A DNA stretch of 64,000 bases, from assembly GCF_932526225.1 (NCBI RefSeq), contig NC_064039.1, forward strand, positions 14,028,139-14,092,138. The letters run 5' to 3'. Below the pieces are notes generated by a model. The model saw only the letters and a list, made by a program, of their open reading frames with translations, did no database searches and was not told where the DNA came from. The stretch comes from Nematostella vectensis (Eukaryota > Cnidaria > Anthozoa > Actiniaria > Edwardsiidae). Positions 12,481 to 24,084 of this stretch are shown one piece after another; the stretch's first letter is position 1; every line of letters starts with the position of its first letter. Made by a program: the position numbers and the translations under genes.

Positions 12481-13673
12481 CACCTGCAACTGCTGTCCAA
12501 ATAGCCGTCATTATGGCAACGAAGAGAATGGCGAAAATCACCTATAATCGAATCAAATACATTAAAACACCCGTTTGAAGGGGGATTCTGGAAATATCAC
12601 GAAGTGCACTCATTTTTAGAAAATGAGGTCCCGGACATCTTACACAGTCGGCTAAAATTGACAATATTTTTTTTTTGGCATAGAAGGAATTTTAGAAAGT
12701 TTATTTATTTGATTATCAGACTAAAAATGCGTACAGTACGATAACCAGTTGAGTAGCAGTAATAGTTCCACTCAGCATTTTTTTATCTTTTTGCCTTGAA
12801 TATTGTAGATTTGAACAATCCAAAACTACCTAAATGAAACAAAACTATTAACCTTTCCTGAGATATAAATCCAGATTATTTCATCTAATGGTTTGTTCAG
12901 AAAGTATCGTTATTTCCAAGCGATTTTTATAATTGTTGCTTGTATAGGCGGAGTTTACTGCACTGTGAAATTACCCGCGTCACAAAAGTCAGATGAAAAC
13001 AATACCTCCTTTTCTAAAAATGTGCAAATTTTTATACAAATGCTTATAATAAGAAAGAATATCTGTTAATGTGTATGGGTTTTTTTGGCTTGATGCGATA
13101 TTTTCGATTTAAATTAACTAGTTTCGTAACAACTGAAAAAAAGCCGCAAAAAGGATTTATTTATTTATCCCGTTTTCAATTAATCATTTCATTCCCAATA
13201 ATGTCAAATCTTAAAGGTTAATTTTTATTATGTAGGCCTTTGATATCAGTCATCCGGCTGAATAAATAACTTCATTTTTTATTCTATATTAAAATAATTA
13301 CTATATCATAATAATATGCTAGGATGATTAAATAAAACGGCCAGATTAACTATATTAGCTGGCTTCGGGGGGAGGGGTGTGTGTGTGGGGGAGTGTAATC
13401 AGCCTATGTTTGGGTATAGGGGTGCCTCTGAGGGTTTTGAAACCTCCTGTTTAGGACAAAAATTCAGAAAAAAACATACCATGTTTAGGACAACATACCC
13501 TTGATTTTAGGACCCTGTTTAGGATATCCCCCCTACCCTTTAATTTTAGGACCCTGTTAGCACGTGAGAGCAACCAAATCGTACCCTGTTTAGGACAGCC
13601 TTTCTTACAATTGTGTACCCTGTTCATAATTCAAATTCTTTCCACTTAAAATGTTAATTCCCCCCTCCTCGCG

Positions 13674-14200
13674 GACTCTCCAGGCCATCTAGTGTCGATC
13701 TGCCGTTGTTACCTACAGGCCACACAAACAACTCTGAAGACCCCCTGCCTTTCAGAGTTCTTCGAGTAAACAGAAGTAGAGCAAGAATTCAGTCGTTTTC
13801 TTGCCTAAATGCGATTTTGAACAAATTAAGTGACAACTTAAAAGATCAGATGAGATGAAGTAGATCAGAAATGAAGCCGAGTGAATGAAATGAAGTCTTT
13901 TTATTTCATGAACTCTTTAAAAAAGACTCAATTACTGCACATTGATGTTGTCTTTATCACGCCATGACCCCCACCGCTCGTTCGTCGACCTCAGAATTAA
14001 AATAATTGAAAATACCCTTGAGTCTTTATTCTTCTTTGTTATGAATAGTTCAGATGGTATTCAGTTAGCCGGTAGAGTATAATGATATAATTGCATCAAT
14101 ATACACTATTAGTTTGGTAGTCTGATTATGATCAAGTAATAATATCCAAAACTATTCTTAGGTAGTTAACTTTTCAAATAACCCGAATATGGACAAAAAG
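13674..14200 (-). repeat. Duplicate of the copy A 5' flank inside intron 1
   Basis: This 527-bp block is near-identical to 18747-19305, the sequence immediately upstream of the copy A start exon, in the same orientation. It stops just short of exon 1, so the ATG is not duplicated. A second partial copy is at 15985-16345. If the original contains the promoter, copy A carries extra promoter-like segments within its first intron. Confidence 0.65.
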
Positions 14201-15987
14201 TTGAGGCAAACATGGCATCTAATAAACGAATCTAAACATTTTGTCATGAGGTTCCACCCGGCTAAACAGAATCTTTTGAAGATTCTTATAAAAAAAAACT
14301 GGCAACTTATCACGGATCTCAGCCTCATACGGCTAGAATCTTTAATGAACCTATAGTCTCTTATAGAAAGGAGAAAACGGTTATAGACTTTTAAGTCAGA
14401 GCCACAATCTCCCATAAAGGACTAGGTATCAAAGCAGATTTATTTACAATTGTGGCGGGTGTGGCTGTTGGCAATATTACACAACTGACTTGCTTAGACT
14501 ACGGTCTTAAACTCCACGGCCCCCGTAACGCGAAAGCCTTTCGAGGATTCACCCACAATTGATCTAGGTAGCCGGACTTTTTGTACCAGTCCACATACCA
14601 ATATAAATTTGCAGACAAGTCGAGGGAATGCAAAAATCTTCCTGATACAAATATCTGTCTATTTTTGCTTCCTATGGTTTAACAATAGCGCTACCACGCG
14701 ACCGAGTCACCGACAATAGGCCTTTTGTTTTTGAAACATAGCCTACCTTAAAATGACGCGGATCGAAATAGTGTAAAACGCTAGATAGCCAATCACCGAC
14801 TAGTCACTTCAATTAAAGATTCGTCCGACCTCTGATATATAAACGGGCCCGCGACTTCATGTCACAATCCGCTAATCGAGCATACTTTACGAAGTCCTCA
14901 TTAGCAACCTAGCGAAAAACAACTGACGAAGGTCTCTTCATTAAGAGTCCGAAACCGGTCTTGTAAACGCTATAACCGCCCGCCGATTTTTCATCAAACG
15001 ATGACATCGGAAGGCACCTTAGACTAGATGAGCGAGCCCTCTCTCAGAAAAAGCCAGATTTAGCCTAAGTGCACTTTGAATTCTACGAGTTACAGTGGCG
15101 ATTCTCGGCAGCCTCAAATCTTCCTGTTTGATTTTAAGAAATCTATTAAAACAGGAGTGAGCTGTACTGCAGATATGTCCTAAATAACTCTAAGAAACTT
15201 TACATGCACAAAGAAAGCGCTTATGTCAGGTCGAGCAACGCTCCCATAGACGTGAAACATTAAAGAACGACAAATTCCACCACAAAGACATATAATATGT
15301 CACCTAAGGTTTTTGTCACCTCATAAACCACGTCTAGCGTATATCGTCCTCCGTAGATCCATTTCTGCGGCATATAACGCTCAAGCAAAAGTGTAATCTC
15401 AAAGACACTACGCACTTTATTTACTTCACCAGAAGTCTATAAAAGGGCGAAAGATTAATTGATTTAAAGATCTTTGATGTCCATAGCTTACTGAAACTTT
15501 TCAGTACACGCATTCTCTCCTCTTGCCACCCTCTTAGTTATAAGAAGGGTTTGTGTCTAGGGAGATGGCCTAGGTCCGTTGAGAACAAATTCCTCACTTG
15601 CCACCTTCTAAGCCGAAATCCGCAACTTATTCTAGATACGGTTACGCGATTTCACAACATACATAACGGCGAGTGTTGAATTCACGGACAGGCAAAATGC
15701 GTTTTGAGGCAAACATGGCATCTAATAAACGAATCTAAACATTTTGTCATGAGGTTCCACCCGGCTAAACAGAATCTTTTGAAGATTCTTATAAAAAAAC
15801 TGGCAACTTATCACGGATCTCAGCCTCATACGGCTAGAATCTTTAATGAACCTATAGTCTCTTATAGAAAGGAGAAAACGGTTATAGACTTTTAAGTCAG
15901 AGCCACAATCTCCCATAAAGGACTAGGTATCAAAGCAGATTTATTTACAACTGTGGCGGGTGTGGCTGTTGGCAATATTACACAACT
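14201..15987 (+). mobile_element. Direct-repeat-bounded retroelement-like unit with ribozyme motif
   Basis: Two direct repeats of about 285 bp (14201-14486 and 15704-15987), differing at only a few bases, enclose a 1.2-kb unique interior with no long ORF. The interior has a TATATAAA box (about 14837) roughly 75 bp before a hammerhead-like sequence (14910-14972). That order recalls the 5' ends of Penelope-like elements and retrozymes. No reverse transcriptase is present, so it would be non-autonomous. The direct repeats could also come from local tandem duplication, since the flanking blocks are themselves duplicated 5' flank. Confidence 0.5.
14910..14972 (+). ncRNA. Hammerhead-like ribozyme motif (type I)
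   Basis: Core boxes are in order: CTGACGA (14923-14929) and GAAA (14951-14954), then GTC (14958-14960) as a possible cleavage triplet. Stem II is GGTCTCTT / AAGAGTCC with one U-U mismatch and a 4-nt loop. Stem I pairs ACAA/TTGT and, after an internal loop, TAGCG/CGCTA. Stem III is only ACCGGU, which cannot form a normal hairpin in a monomer, as in short-stem-III hammerheads that work as dimers. An extra A after CTGACGA is non-canonical. Activity is unproven. Confidence 0.5.
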
Positions 15988-16345
15988 TTAAAGATCAGAT
16001 GAAATAAAGTAAATGAGAAATGAAGCCGAGTGAATGAAATGAAGTCTTTTTATTTCATGAACTCTTTAAAAAAGACTCAATTACTGCACATTGATGTTGT
16101 CTTTATCACGCCATGACCCCCACCGCTCGTTCGTCGTTCTCAGAGTTAAAATAATTGAAAATACCCTTGAGTCTTTATTCTTCTTTGTTATGAATAGTTC
16201 AGATGGTATTCAGTTAGCCGGTAGAGTATTATGATATAATTGCATCAATATACCCTATTAATTTGGTAGTCTAATTATGATCAAGTAATAATATCCAAAA
16301 CTATTCTTAGGTAGGTAACTATATCAAATAACCCGAATATGTACA
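15985..16345 (-). repeat. Second partial duplicate of the copy A 5' flank
   Basis: Matches about 18927-19305 and 13822-14190 and directly follows the right direct repeat of the 14201-15987 unit. Together with 13674-14200 it shows that the 5' flank was duplicated at least twice before or during insertion of that unit. Confidence 0.6.
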
Positions 16346-16359
16346 AAAAAAAATAAATA

Positions 16360-17884
16360 TATACCCTGTTCAGGACAGAGAGGCCTAAATTTTATACCCT
16401 GTTCAGGATAGAGAGGCCTGAAATGTATACCCTGTTTAGGACAGAGAGGCCTGAAATGTATACCCTGTTTAGGACAGAGGTCTGAAATATATACCCTGTT
16501 TAGGACAGAGAGGCCTGAAAAATATACCCTGTTCAGGACAGAGAGGCCTGAAATGTATACCCTGTTTAGGACAGAGATGCCTGAAATGTATACCCTGTTC
16601 AGGACAGAGAGGCCTGAAATGTATACCCCGTTCAGGACAGAGAGGCCTGAAATGTATACCCTGTTCAGGACAGAGAGGCCTGAAATATATACCCTGTTTA
16701 GGACAGAGAGGCCTGAAATGTATACCCTGTTCAGGACAGAGAGGCCTGAAATATATACCCTGTTTAGGACAGAGAGGCCTGAAATGTATACCCTGTTCAG
16801 GACAGAGAGGCCTGAAATATATACCCTGTTTAGGACAGAGAGGCCTGAAATATATACCTTGTTTAGGACAGAGAGGCCTGAAATGTATACCCTGTTTAGG
16901 ACAGTGAGGCCTGAAATATATTCCCTGTTTAGGACAGAGAGGCCTGAAATGTATACCCTGTTCAGGACAGAGAGGCCTGAAATGTATACCCTGTTTAGGA
17001 CAGAGAGGCCTGAAATGTATACCCTGTTCAGGACAGAGAGGCCTGAAATGTATACCCTGTTCAGGACAGAGAGGCCTGAAATGTATACCCTGTTTAGGAC
17101 AGAGAGGCCTGAAATATATACCCTGTTCAGGACAGAGAGGCCTGAAATGTATACCCTGTTTAGGACAGAGAGGCCTGAAATGTATACCCTGTTTAGGGCA
17201 GAGAGGCCTGAAATATATACCCTGTTTAGGACAGACAGGTCTGAAATATATACCCTGTTCAGGGCAGAGAGGATTGAAATATATACTTTGTTCAGGACAG
17301 AGAGGCCTGAAATGTATACCCTGTTTAGAACAGAGAGGCCTGAAATTTTTACCCTGTTTAGGACAGAGAGGCCTGAAATGTATACCCTGTTCAGGACAGA
17401 GAGGCCTGAAATGTATACCCTGTTTAGGACAGAGAGGCCTGAAATGTATACCCTGTTTAGTGCAGAGAGGCCTGAAATGTATACCCTGTTCAGGACAGAG
17501 AGGCCTGAAATGTATACCCTGTTTAGGACAGAGAGGCCTGAAATGTATACCCTGTTTAGTGCAGAGAGGCCTGAAATGTATACCCTGTTTAGGACAGACA
17601 GGCCTGAAATGTATACCCTGTTCAGGACAGAGAGGCCTGAAATGTATACCCTGTTTAGGACAAAGAGGCCTGAAATATATACACTGTTCAGGACAGAGAG
17701 GCCTGATATGTATACCCTGTTTAGGACAAAGAGGCCTGAAATGTATACCTTGTTTAGGTCAGAGAGGCCTGAAATGTATACCCTGTTCAGGACAGAGAGG
17801 CCTAACTTTTACACCCTGTTTAGGACAGAGGCCTGAAATATATACCCTGTTCAGGACAGAGAGGCCTGAAATATATACCCTGAA
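16360..17884. repeat. 33-bp minisatellite, about 46 units (copy A intron 1)
   Basis: Tandem unit with the core TATACCCTGTTYAGGACAGA followed by GAGGCCTGAAA. Because 33 is a multiple of three and the unit lacks a stop in one frame, a 427-codon open frame results (11-residue period MYTLFRTERPE). It is not considered a gene: no splice context, no composition change, and it lies wholly inside an intron. Degenerate units of the same motif occur at about 13440-13625. Confidence 0.9.
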
Positions 17885-18713
17885 GTTAAAACCATTTTTA
17901 CAATTTATTTTGAGCATAAAGGAGTTATGGGATATGTAATTCATTAAATATGTTTTTTATTGATGAAAAAAAGCTCGTACCAGACGACAGAATTTTTTAG
18001 TGATACGGAACTACAACCGCCGCTACGGAACTACTACCACTATGTGTAAACAGAAAAATATATATATAAATCAATAAAATTTTAAAATGTGTAGTCTTTT
18101 CTGTGCATATTATATGCATAAGTAAATTTGTAGTGTTCTTAGAAAAAACCATTAGCATTGGACCCTCCGCAAAAAAAGATAGAGCAATTTTAATATTGTG
18201 ATACGGAACTGGTTATCATACTCTACGGCTACATAAAAAAGTGTTTCGTTTCTGATCACGACTCCTTCCTCGAGAGGGCATGAGGGCGAGTGGTTTTTAT
18301 TTTTATTTATCTATTTTCTATTTATTATTCTTTTGATTTCTAAATTTAAGCCCTGAAACGTAAAGACGTATACTCACTGAGGAAATAAAGGCAAACAGAA
18401 AACTAGGACGGGAAAGTTAAGGAAAACAACTGTTTGATATAATTTTGTACAAAAAAGCACTATCAGAATATACACCTATTTCAATTAAGTTTGACAACAG
18501 AAAAATGGAAGAAAAGTTTGACTTAACAATGTTTCTTGTATTAAAATGAGTGCATTCACTACATGGGCTTTACTGAAAACCTAGATACCTCATTGGCAAT
18601 GCCATAAACAGATACAAGGCTTGTATTTCTCTAACCAATAGTGTAAGGCATTTTCCATTTTCTATTTTCTTATAGTCAACATTAATTCAAATTAGACCCT
18701 CTTTGATACCTAC
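17885..18713. other. Remaining copy A intron 1 next to exon 1
   Basis: AT-rich sequence with no coding signal. It contains a short tandem pair around the GATACGGAACTA motif (18001-18035 and again near 18198). No recognisable element ends were seen. Confidence 0.5.
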
Positions 18714-18728
18714 CTTATCTCTCTTCAT
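18714..18728 (-). pseudogene. Copy A exon 1 (start codon exon)
   Basis: A 15-nt exon encoding MKRDK followed by a consensus GTAGGT donor; identical to exon 1 of copy B. Joined to exon 2 it gives a classic signal peptide with a basic n-region and a hydrophobic core. This is too short to find from ORFs alone and was recognised by comparing the two copies. Belongs to a gene broken in exons 3 and 10. Confidence 0.7.
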
Positions 18729-19446
18729 AGTTGTTTCGCTCGCTTTTCACTCGCGAACTCTCCAGGCCATCTAGTGTCAATCTGCAGTTGTTACCTACAG
18801 GTGAGGTCGACTTTGAGCCACACAAACAACTCTGAAGACCCCCTGCCTTTCAGAGTTCTTCGAGTAGACAGAAGTAGAGTAAGAATTCAGTCGTTTTCTT
18901 GCCTAAATGCGATTTTGAACAAATTTTGTGACAACTTTAAAGATCAGATGAAATAAAGTAGATGAGAAATGAAGCCGAGTGAATGAAATGAAGTCTTTTT
19001 ATTTCATGAACTCTTTAAAAAAGACTCAATTACTGCACATTGATGTTGTCTTTATCACGCCATGACCCCCACCGCTCGTTCGTCGACCTCAGAATTAAAA
19101 TAATTGAAAATACCCTTGAGTCTTTATTCTTCTTTGTTATGAATAGTTCAGATGGTATTCAGTTAGCCGGTAGAGTATTATGATATAATTGCATCAATAT
19201 ACACTATTAGTTTGGTAGTCTGATTATGATCAAGTAATAATATCCAAAACTATTCTTAGGTAGGTAACTTTTCAAATAGCCCGAATATGGACAAAAAGTT
19301 AAGTCACAATATTTACATGAATGCATTTTCATGAAATGCTGAAAAAAACAGTATCCCCAGTGATATGATTTTATATCACAGAATATCTTGAGTTGAACGC
19401 TCGTAAATAAGTCATGAAGATTCAAGAAATGCGAACATGATAAAGA
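18729..19446 (-). promoter_or_regulatory. 5' flank of copy A, conserved with copy B
   Basis: Sequence upstream of the copy A ATG. It is alignable, inverted, with 26570-27450 upstream of copy B, where similarity ends on both sides. Promoter function is inferred from position and conservation; no clear TATA box was identified. The part 18747-19305 has been copied twice into intron 1. Confidence 0.45.
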
Positions 19447-21185
19447 CACATTTAGTCCAATTAAACCGTTTTAAAGAAAGAAAGAAATCCTGAAACGCAA
19501 ACACCGTATCTATAACATTTCGTCATCGTTTTGGGAAGGGGGGTGGGGGGTGGGGGGTGAAGCAGATACCTTCTTTTTCCATATGTACTTCGTAACCCGA
19601 CACTACTGTAACAACGACAGTAGACTGTAGTGGGGGCAGTACAGGTACCGGGCTTTACTTCGCTGTTACAAATTAGAGTTTTACAAGATCTTACTGCGGC
19701 TTCTACCGCACCCCTTTTTATACGGTCCTACCACGGCGTCCCTTAGGTAATCAGACACTGACAGCCATGGAAAGCTTTTAGTTCTGTTTAGACAAGGTTT
19801 CAGCCAATGGGCGTCCGAGGAACGAACTACCCCCCCATGGGTGTGTCGGTTTGTTACTATTGTAACATGTTGCTACTGACTACGGTTGTCACACACTAAC
19901 TTGTCACACTGCTAGTGCGCATGGCAAGATACACACATGAATATAATGATTGACAAGATTCCAATCATTTTTGCACTCAAAATCTTAAAACGTTCTAAAT
20001 CCTAATTTCGTCGACGGCCAGGTCTGAATCCTACACAGGGCAAACCCTGTGTAAACTCAGACCTAACTTTTATTCCTTCGTTAAGAAGCGCGAACCGAGA
20101 ATTGGTGGCCAAATTCCGATTGTCAAGTACCCCCTGGAAAAGGGACGCGCCACTCCTACTTTTCTACTGGGTGAAGGGTCAACTTTTTACTTTTCGCTAT
20201 CCTATTTCATAGGAACGGCTAAAGTTACTTTGTCGATATAACTTGCTTAAACAAACAGACGCCTTTTAGTTGAATAAACAAAACGTACTTATAACGGTTC
20301 TTAACTTCAGGAAGGTCGGTGTTTAATTAAAGTAAGATATTTAGTTGTCAAAGATGACGTTAATCTATATTTCGTTATTTTCCTCCGTGACACTACTAGG
20401 GTGGGGGATGCTTTCCCTTCCCCGCCCCCTCTACCCTCGCTAGACACTAGATACGGTCCGTGGTCCTATTACGTAACTGGATCATCTCGTTCGTTTTCAC
20501 ATTCCTGATGTTTCAGTGTATTATACAACGAAGGATAGAGACGTTTCTATGTACAATGTCGCCCAAGGTGGGTAGAAATACTAAATCTTCATAGATGCAT
20601 GGCCAAGGATCAGTTTCTCTGGCAGTGTCAACCTAGCAGTTTTTGGCGGGTACTTTGTTGAAAGGGACAACCACAGGGCACCCGACCAAAACTCGTGGGG
20701 CTAAGGAGTATCACTAAAATAATCATGTGACCAATTTTGCATTGCATGCATGATAGAGTTGATATTCTGCAGTCATTGGTATGATCAAAATATCTTAATT
20801 ATTCCATGCAAAATACTTAGATCGTCCATCCTATATATGAGTGACAAATAGCAGCACAAATAAAAATGTCCAGGCCATATAAATATTTGGGTGACCTTAA
20901 AACCCCCTCGGTCAATCTCTTGGAGGCCTGGGTGTAAGGGCTTTCAAGATTAGTGAGATAAAGATTTGACCAAGAAGCAAGTTTTTCTTGACAAATTTTT
21001 GCCGCGAGTCTCAAATTTACAGGAATCAGCATTTTTCACCATGTTTTCTGGAGAGCAGGGAGTTGGAAAACTTTAGCTCTTCTAAATATGGGCATCTATG
21101 CCCATATAAGGCAAAACAAACGAAGGACACTATCCATGTAGAATATGTTTGATATGTTTTTGCTACCATTCTTTTTTCGCATCTC
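19447..21185. other. Spacer between copies A and B, left part
   Basis: No gene recognised. The sequence has G-rich tracts (19537-19560), a C/G-rich patch near 20400-20440 and a short hairpin at 20020-20063. It is not similar to the flanks of B or C. Confidence 0.5.
20020..20063. repeat. Hairpin (short inverted repeat)
   Basis: Arms AGGTCTGA...ACACAGGG and CCCTGTGT...TCAGACCT fold with a small AT loop. It is a lone stem with no T-tract or neighbouring gene, so it may be a foldback relic rather than a regulatory structure. Confidence 0.4.
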
Positions 21186-21191
21186 ACCAAT

Positions 21192-21335
21192 GACCTGTAT
21201 GGCATGCGAAGCCCCGTAATGGAGCACTCTTCTCTTGGTGTGACATCGTTTTCGTGTCTGGTCGGGTTCACTATATTGAATTAATGTATGTATCGTTGTA
21301 AGTCTGTACAGCCTCGCAATGAAGTATGATTATAT
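21192..21335 (-). pseudogene. Relic of a PAN-domain exon
   Basis: About 21210-21269 on the minus strand reads NPTRHENDVTPREECSITG, clearly derived from the end of exon 10 of the family (NSTRHESDDDVTPRAGVL in C). The nucleotide match includes CGACCAGACACGA and GTGCTCCATTACG, the latter identical to copy B. A second end fragment of the same exon lies just upstream at 21303-21328 (GAGGCTGTACAG). These are remains of at least one further family member or of a tandem duplication of the exon end. Confidence 0.6.
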
Positions 21336-21608
21336 TCTGGCGCGTGTCCACAGGGGGTCCGAGAGGACCGGACCACACCCTGCCGATGCTTTAGTTATGT
21401 ATCCTCCAACTGGATTGGGGAGAGCAGTTCATTGAAGAATGTTTTGTTGAAAAAATAACTTTCGTTTTATAGCTGTCAAACATTACTATGTAAGCCTTTT
21501 ACTCGAAAAATCTTATTTGGATTAGAAAGAAGACAGTTAAGGTGCCTGAATCTTTGTCGAAAGTAAAATTTAAAAATTTCAACTGGGAAAAGTCATTCTT
21601 ACTTATCA

Positions 21609-21985
21609 GACCCCGTCCCCACGTATCCGTTTTCGTTTGAAAACGCAACCTTTTTGTTCCACACGAAGCGTTTTCATTTTGATACGGCCCGTCTCCACAA
21701 AAACGCAGAAACGATACGAAAACGATAACAAGTTCTACAGCACATTCGACTCGCGCGCCACCTGGACTGGACTTGAGTTATCGCGTCATCGTTTTCGAAA
21801 GGTTGCGTTTTTGTCCGTCCCCACGTCACCGAAGGGGTATCGTTTTCAAATTGTTCCACCCTAGAGATCGTTTTCAAATTGTTCCGTTTTCGATCATCGT
21901 TTTCGCGTTTCCGTGTGGACAATACCCGTATCCGTAACAAAAAGGTTGCGTTTTCAAAGGAAAACGGATACGTGGGGACAGGGTC
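21609..21985. mobile_element. Foldback/TIR element, about 377 bp
   Basis: Terminal inverted repeats of about 50 bp start GACCCCGTCCCCACGTATCC on the left and end with the complement on the right (one C/T difference near the tip). The interior is rich in repeats of TCGTTTTC and its complement. There is no coding potential. Flanking TTATCA on both sides may be the target duplication. Confidence 0.6.
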
Positions 21986-22667
21986 TCATTTATCAAAACA
22001 CAAGCAAACCGGGCGCGTTGGTTAAATGGACGTTTGCCGTGAAATAAATTTCAAATAACTTAATGTGTCATTAATGTTTTAATATTCGCATTATACAGAA
22101 TTTTTCTCTGTTATTTGGTGTGCCAAGTTTAAATCTGATTTGATCTAACACAGAAAATAGAGGGAAAAGAACAGGTAAATTCAGTTGTACGAATTAGTTT
22201 GACTAATTAGTCTCTACGGCGAAGAGAACGAACGAAAGCTTGCCGATAAAGACATTTGTATTTATCTATATCACACTTCTTCATGCCAGATTCAAGAGAG
22301 TCCATATTCATTAACCTATATACTTCATCTCGACAAGCCCCTCTAAAGTTGAGTCATCGTCTTTCGGTTTCCCATTCAGAGTTGAAACAACACTCCGTGT
22401 AGTTCTGTACCAAATGCCAGGGTTTCTTGAATGCTTTCGCCTTTTACAAGTTCAACTTCCTTAGGGCTTGGAGACCTTAGAAGACTGAACTAATATTCGT
22501 CTATTTTCACAGTGTTTTTTAAAATGTAGAAAGCTTTGGCTTTGTTGTAGAATGTTCGACAAATGAAATATTTTTCTGTACGCGCGCGTTCCCACTTTTG
22601 CGCCATTCAGTTTTCTACCAATCAGAGAGCGAGGCACCGACACGGGAAAAACCCACGGGTATCCCAT

Positions 22668-24082
22668 TCTACTTCTACTTCTACTTTATTACTTTTCAAC
22701 ACTTTCGTATCAAGAAAAGATGACAAAATATATATAAATCTAAATATATAAATCTAAATATAAATTAATAATAAATAGGTAATCCATAAATTCAGTCGGC
22801 TTACTATATACAATAAAAATTAAAATAAATTATAAAATAAGATAATACTTAAACAATAAAAATAGCATGATAATAAAAATTAGGCGATGAACTTGTTTAC
22901 GTTATTACAAAAAGATGAATAACTATTTTCTTCTCTAAGTTCAATTGATAAATTGTTCCAATCTTTGATTGTTCTGGGAAAGAAACTATATAAATAATAA
23001 TCGTGACGTGCCTTAGGCTGTATAAATGTATTACTTGAATAACTTCGAGTATGACGCATTGAACGTTGATAATAATTAGGTATCGGCAATGCAATGCCAT
23101 TATTTACTGATAAATAAAACATTTTTACACGGTGAGCCTTTCTCCTCTCACTCAGCAGATCCAAAGAAAGGGATTGTCTCATTATTGTAACACTAGAGTT
23201 CCAGTCGTAATCCCGCTTTATGAATCTCACCGCACGTCGCTGGACTGCTTCAATCTTGTCCACTTGATCCTGTCTATAAGGGTCCCATACAGCAGCTGCA
23301 TATTCTAGATGTGACCTTACAAGTGTAACATAGGCTACACGCTTGGTGACCTCAGAACATGAATACAAGTTCCTTTTTATGAATCCAAGTGTTGAGTTAG
23401 CCTTGTTTACGATCTTGTTTACTTGAAAATTCCACCGTAAATCATCAGACAGCAAAACGCCCAGGTAGGGATGCTGTTTAACACCTGAGAGTTTCTGATT
23501 ATATAAAGTATAATCTTTCAGTACTGGTGATTTATTTCTGTAGACTGACATTTTGTAACATTTGGTAGGGTTAAAAACCATTTGCCATCTTTCGGCCCAT
23601 AGCCCCACTCTGTCCAAGTCCCTCTGCAAGACTAGGGTATCATCGTCATGTGTAATTTGGTGGTACAGCAGGGCATCATCAGCAAATAGCCTTAAAGTGC
23701 ATTCCAAGTTCTCCTGCATGTCATTAATAAACAGGAGGAACATCAATGGACCAAGTACAGTGCCTTGCGGCACTCCTGATGTTACGTCTACTGGTTTTGA
23801 TGAAACACCGTCCACTACGACTCTTTGTGTTCTATTGGTGAGCCATGACTTAATCCATGCTAGTGTTCTACCTTGAATACCATAATACAGTAATTTACTG
23901 ATCAAGCGACCATGTGCGACCTTGTCAAAGGCCTTACTGAAGTCAAGTATCAGCATGTCTATTTGACCACCGTTATCCGTATTTCGTGCCAGGTCTTCAA
24001 CTGTTAATAGAAGCTGGGTTTCGCATGAATGGTTTTTGCGAAACCCGTGTTGATTTGCAAATAGACCACGAGAATTTTATCG
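22668..24082 (-). mobile_element. 5'-truncated CR1/L2-like LINE
   Basis: A reverse-transcriptase fragment on the minus strand, followed by an AT-rich 3' region ending in a short tandem AGTAGA-type tail (22668-22690), as in many CR1/L2-like elements. The left (5') end is cut at about 24082, where satellite sequence begins. Truncation at the 5' end is the normal outcome of target-primed reverse transcription. Confidence 0.8.
22880..24076 (-). pseudogene. Reverse transcriptase fragment of a CR1/L2-like LINE
   Basis: A 398-codon open frame, extending beyond the internal Met at 23956 to a stop at the junction. It shows RT motifs in order: QHGFRKNHSC, LILDFSKAFD (first catalytic Asp), GVPQGTVLGPLMFLLFINDM, and FADD (catalytic pair), then the thumb and a C-terminal region with KIEAVQRRAVRFI and FFPRTIKDWNNL, typical of the Jockey/CR1/L2 supergroup. 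The endonuclease domain and 5' part are missing. The frame is intact, suggesting a fairly young insertion. Confidence 0.85.
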
Positions 24083-24084
24083 TA

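Larger units (their letters stand above)
3959..18728 (-). pseudogene. Copy A: degenerate fucolectin/Ig/D8C/PAN gene
   Basis: Ten exons can be placed by comparison with B and C, all with AG/GT borders and matching phases: 18714-18728, 12484-12541, 10776-11036, 10051-10233, 7917-8264, 6886-7071, 5800-6069, 5268-5413, 4249-4480 and 3959-3996. They would encode signal peptide, two fucolectin-type domains, Ig, D8C and only the first 12 codons of the PAN exon. Two lesions argue against function. In exon 3 a TCA codon present in B and C is TAA (10825-10827), which would stop translation after about 94 residues. The last exon loses homology right after the codons for DESIL and meets a stop at 3959. 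All other exons remain open, so decay is recent, or a short secreted lectin fragment is still made. Intron 1 is 6.2 kb against 474 bp in B. Confidence 0.75.

Noticed and set aside
16553-17836. 427-codon open frame of 11-residue repeats
   Set aside because: It is the translation of a 33-bp minisatellite inside intron 1 of copy A. The period is a multiple of three, so a long frame arises by chance; a second frame is also open over part of the array.
20817-21271. Two adjacent minus-strand ORFs as a novel membrane protein
   Set aside because: The upstream ORF begins in a PAN-exon relic and the frames are shifted with respect to each other; no other domain can be recognised.
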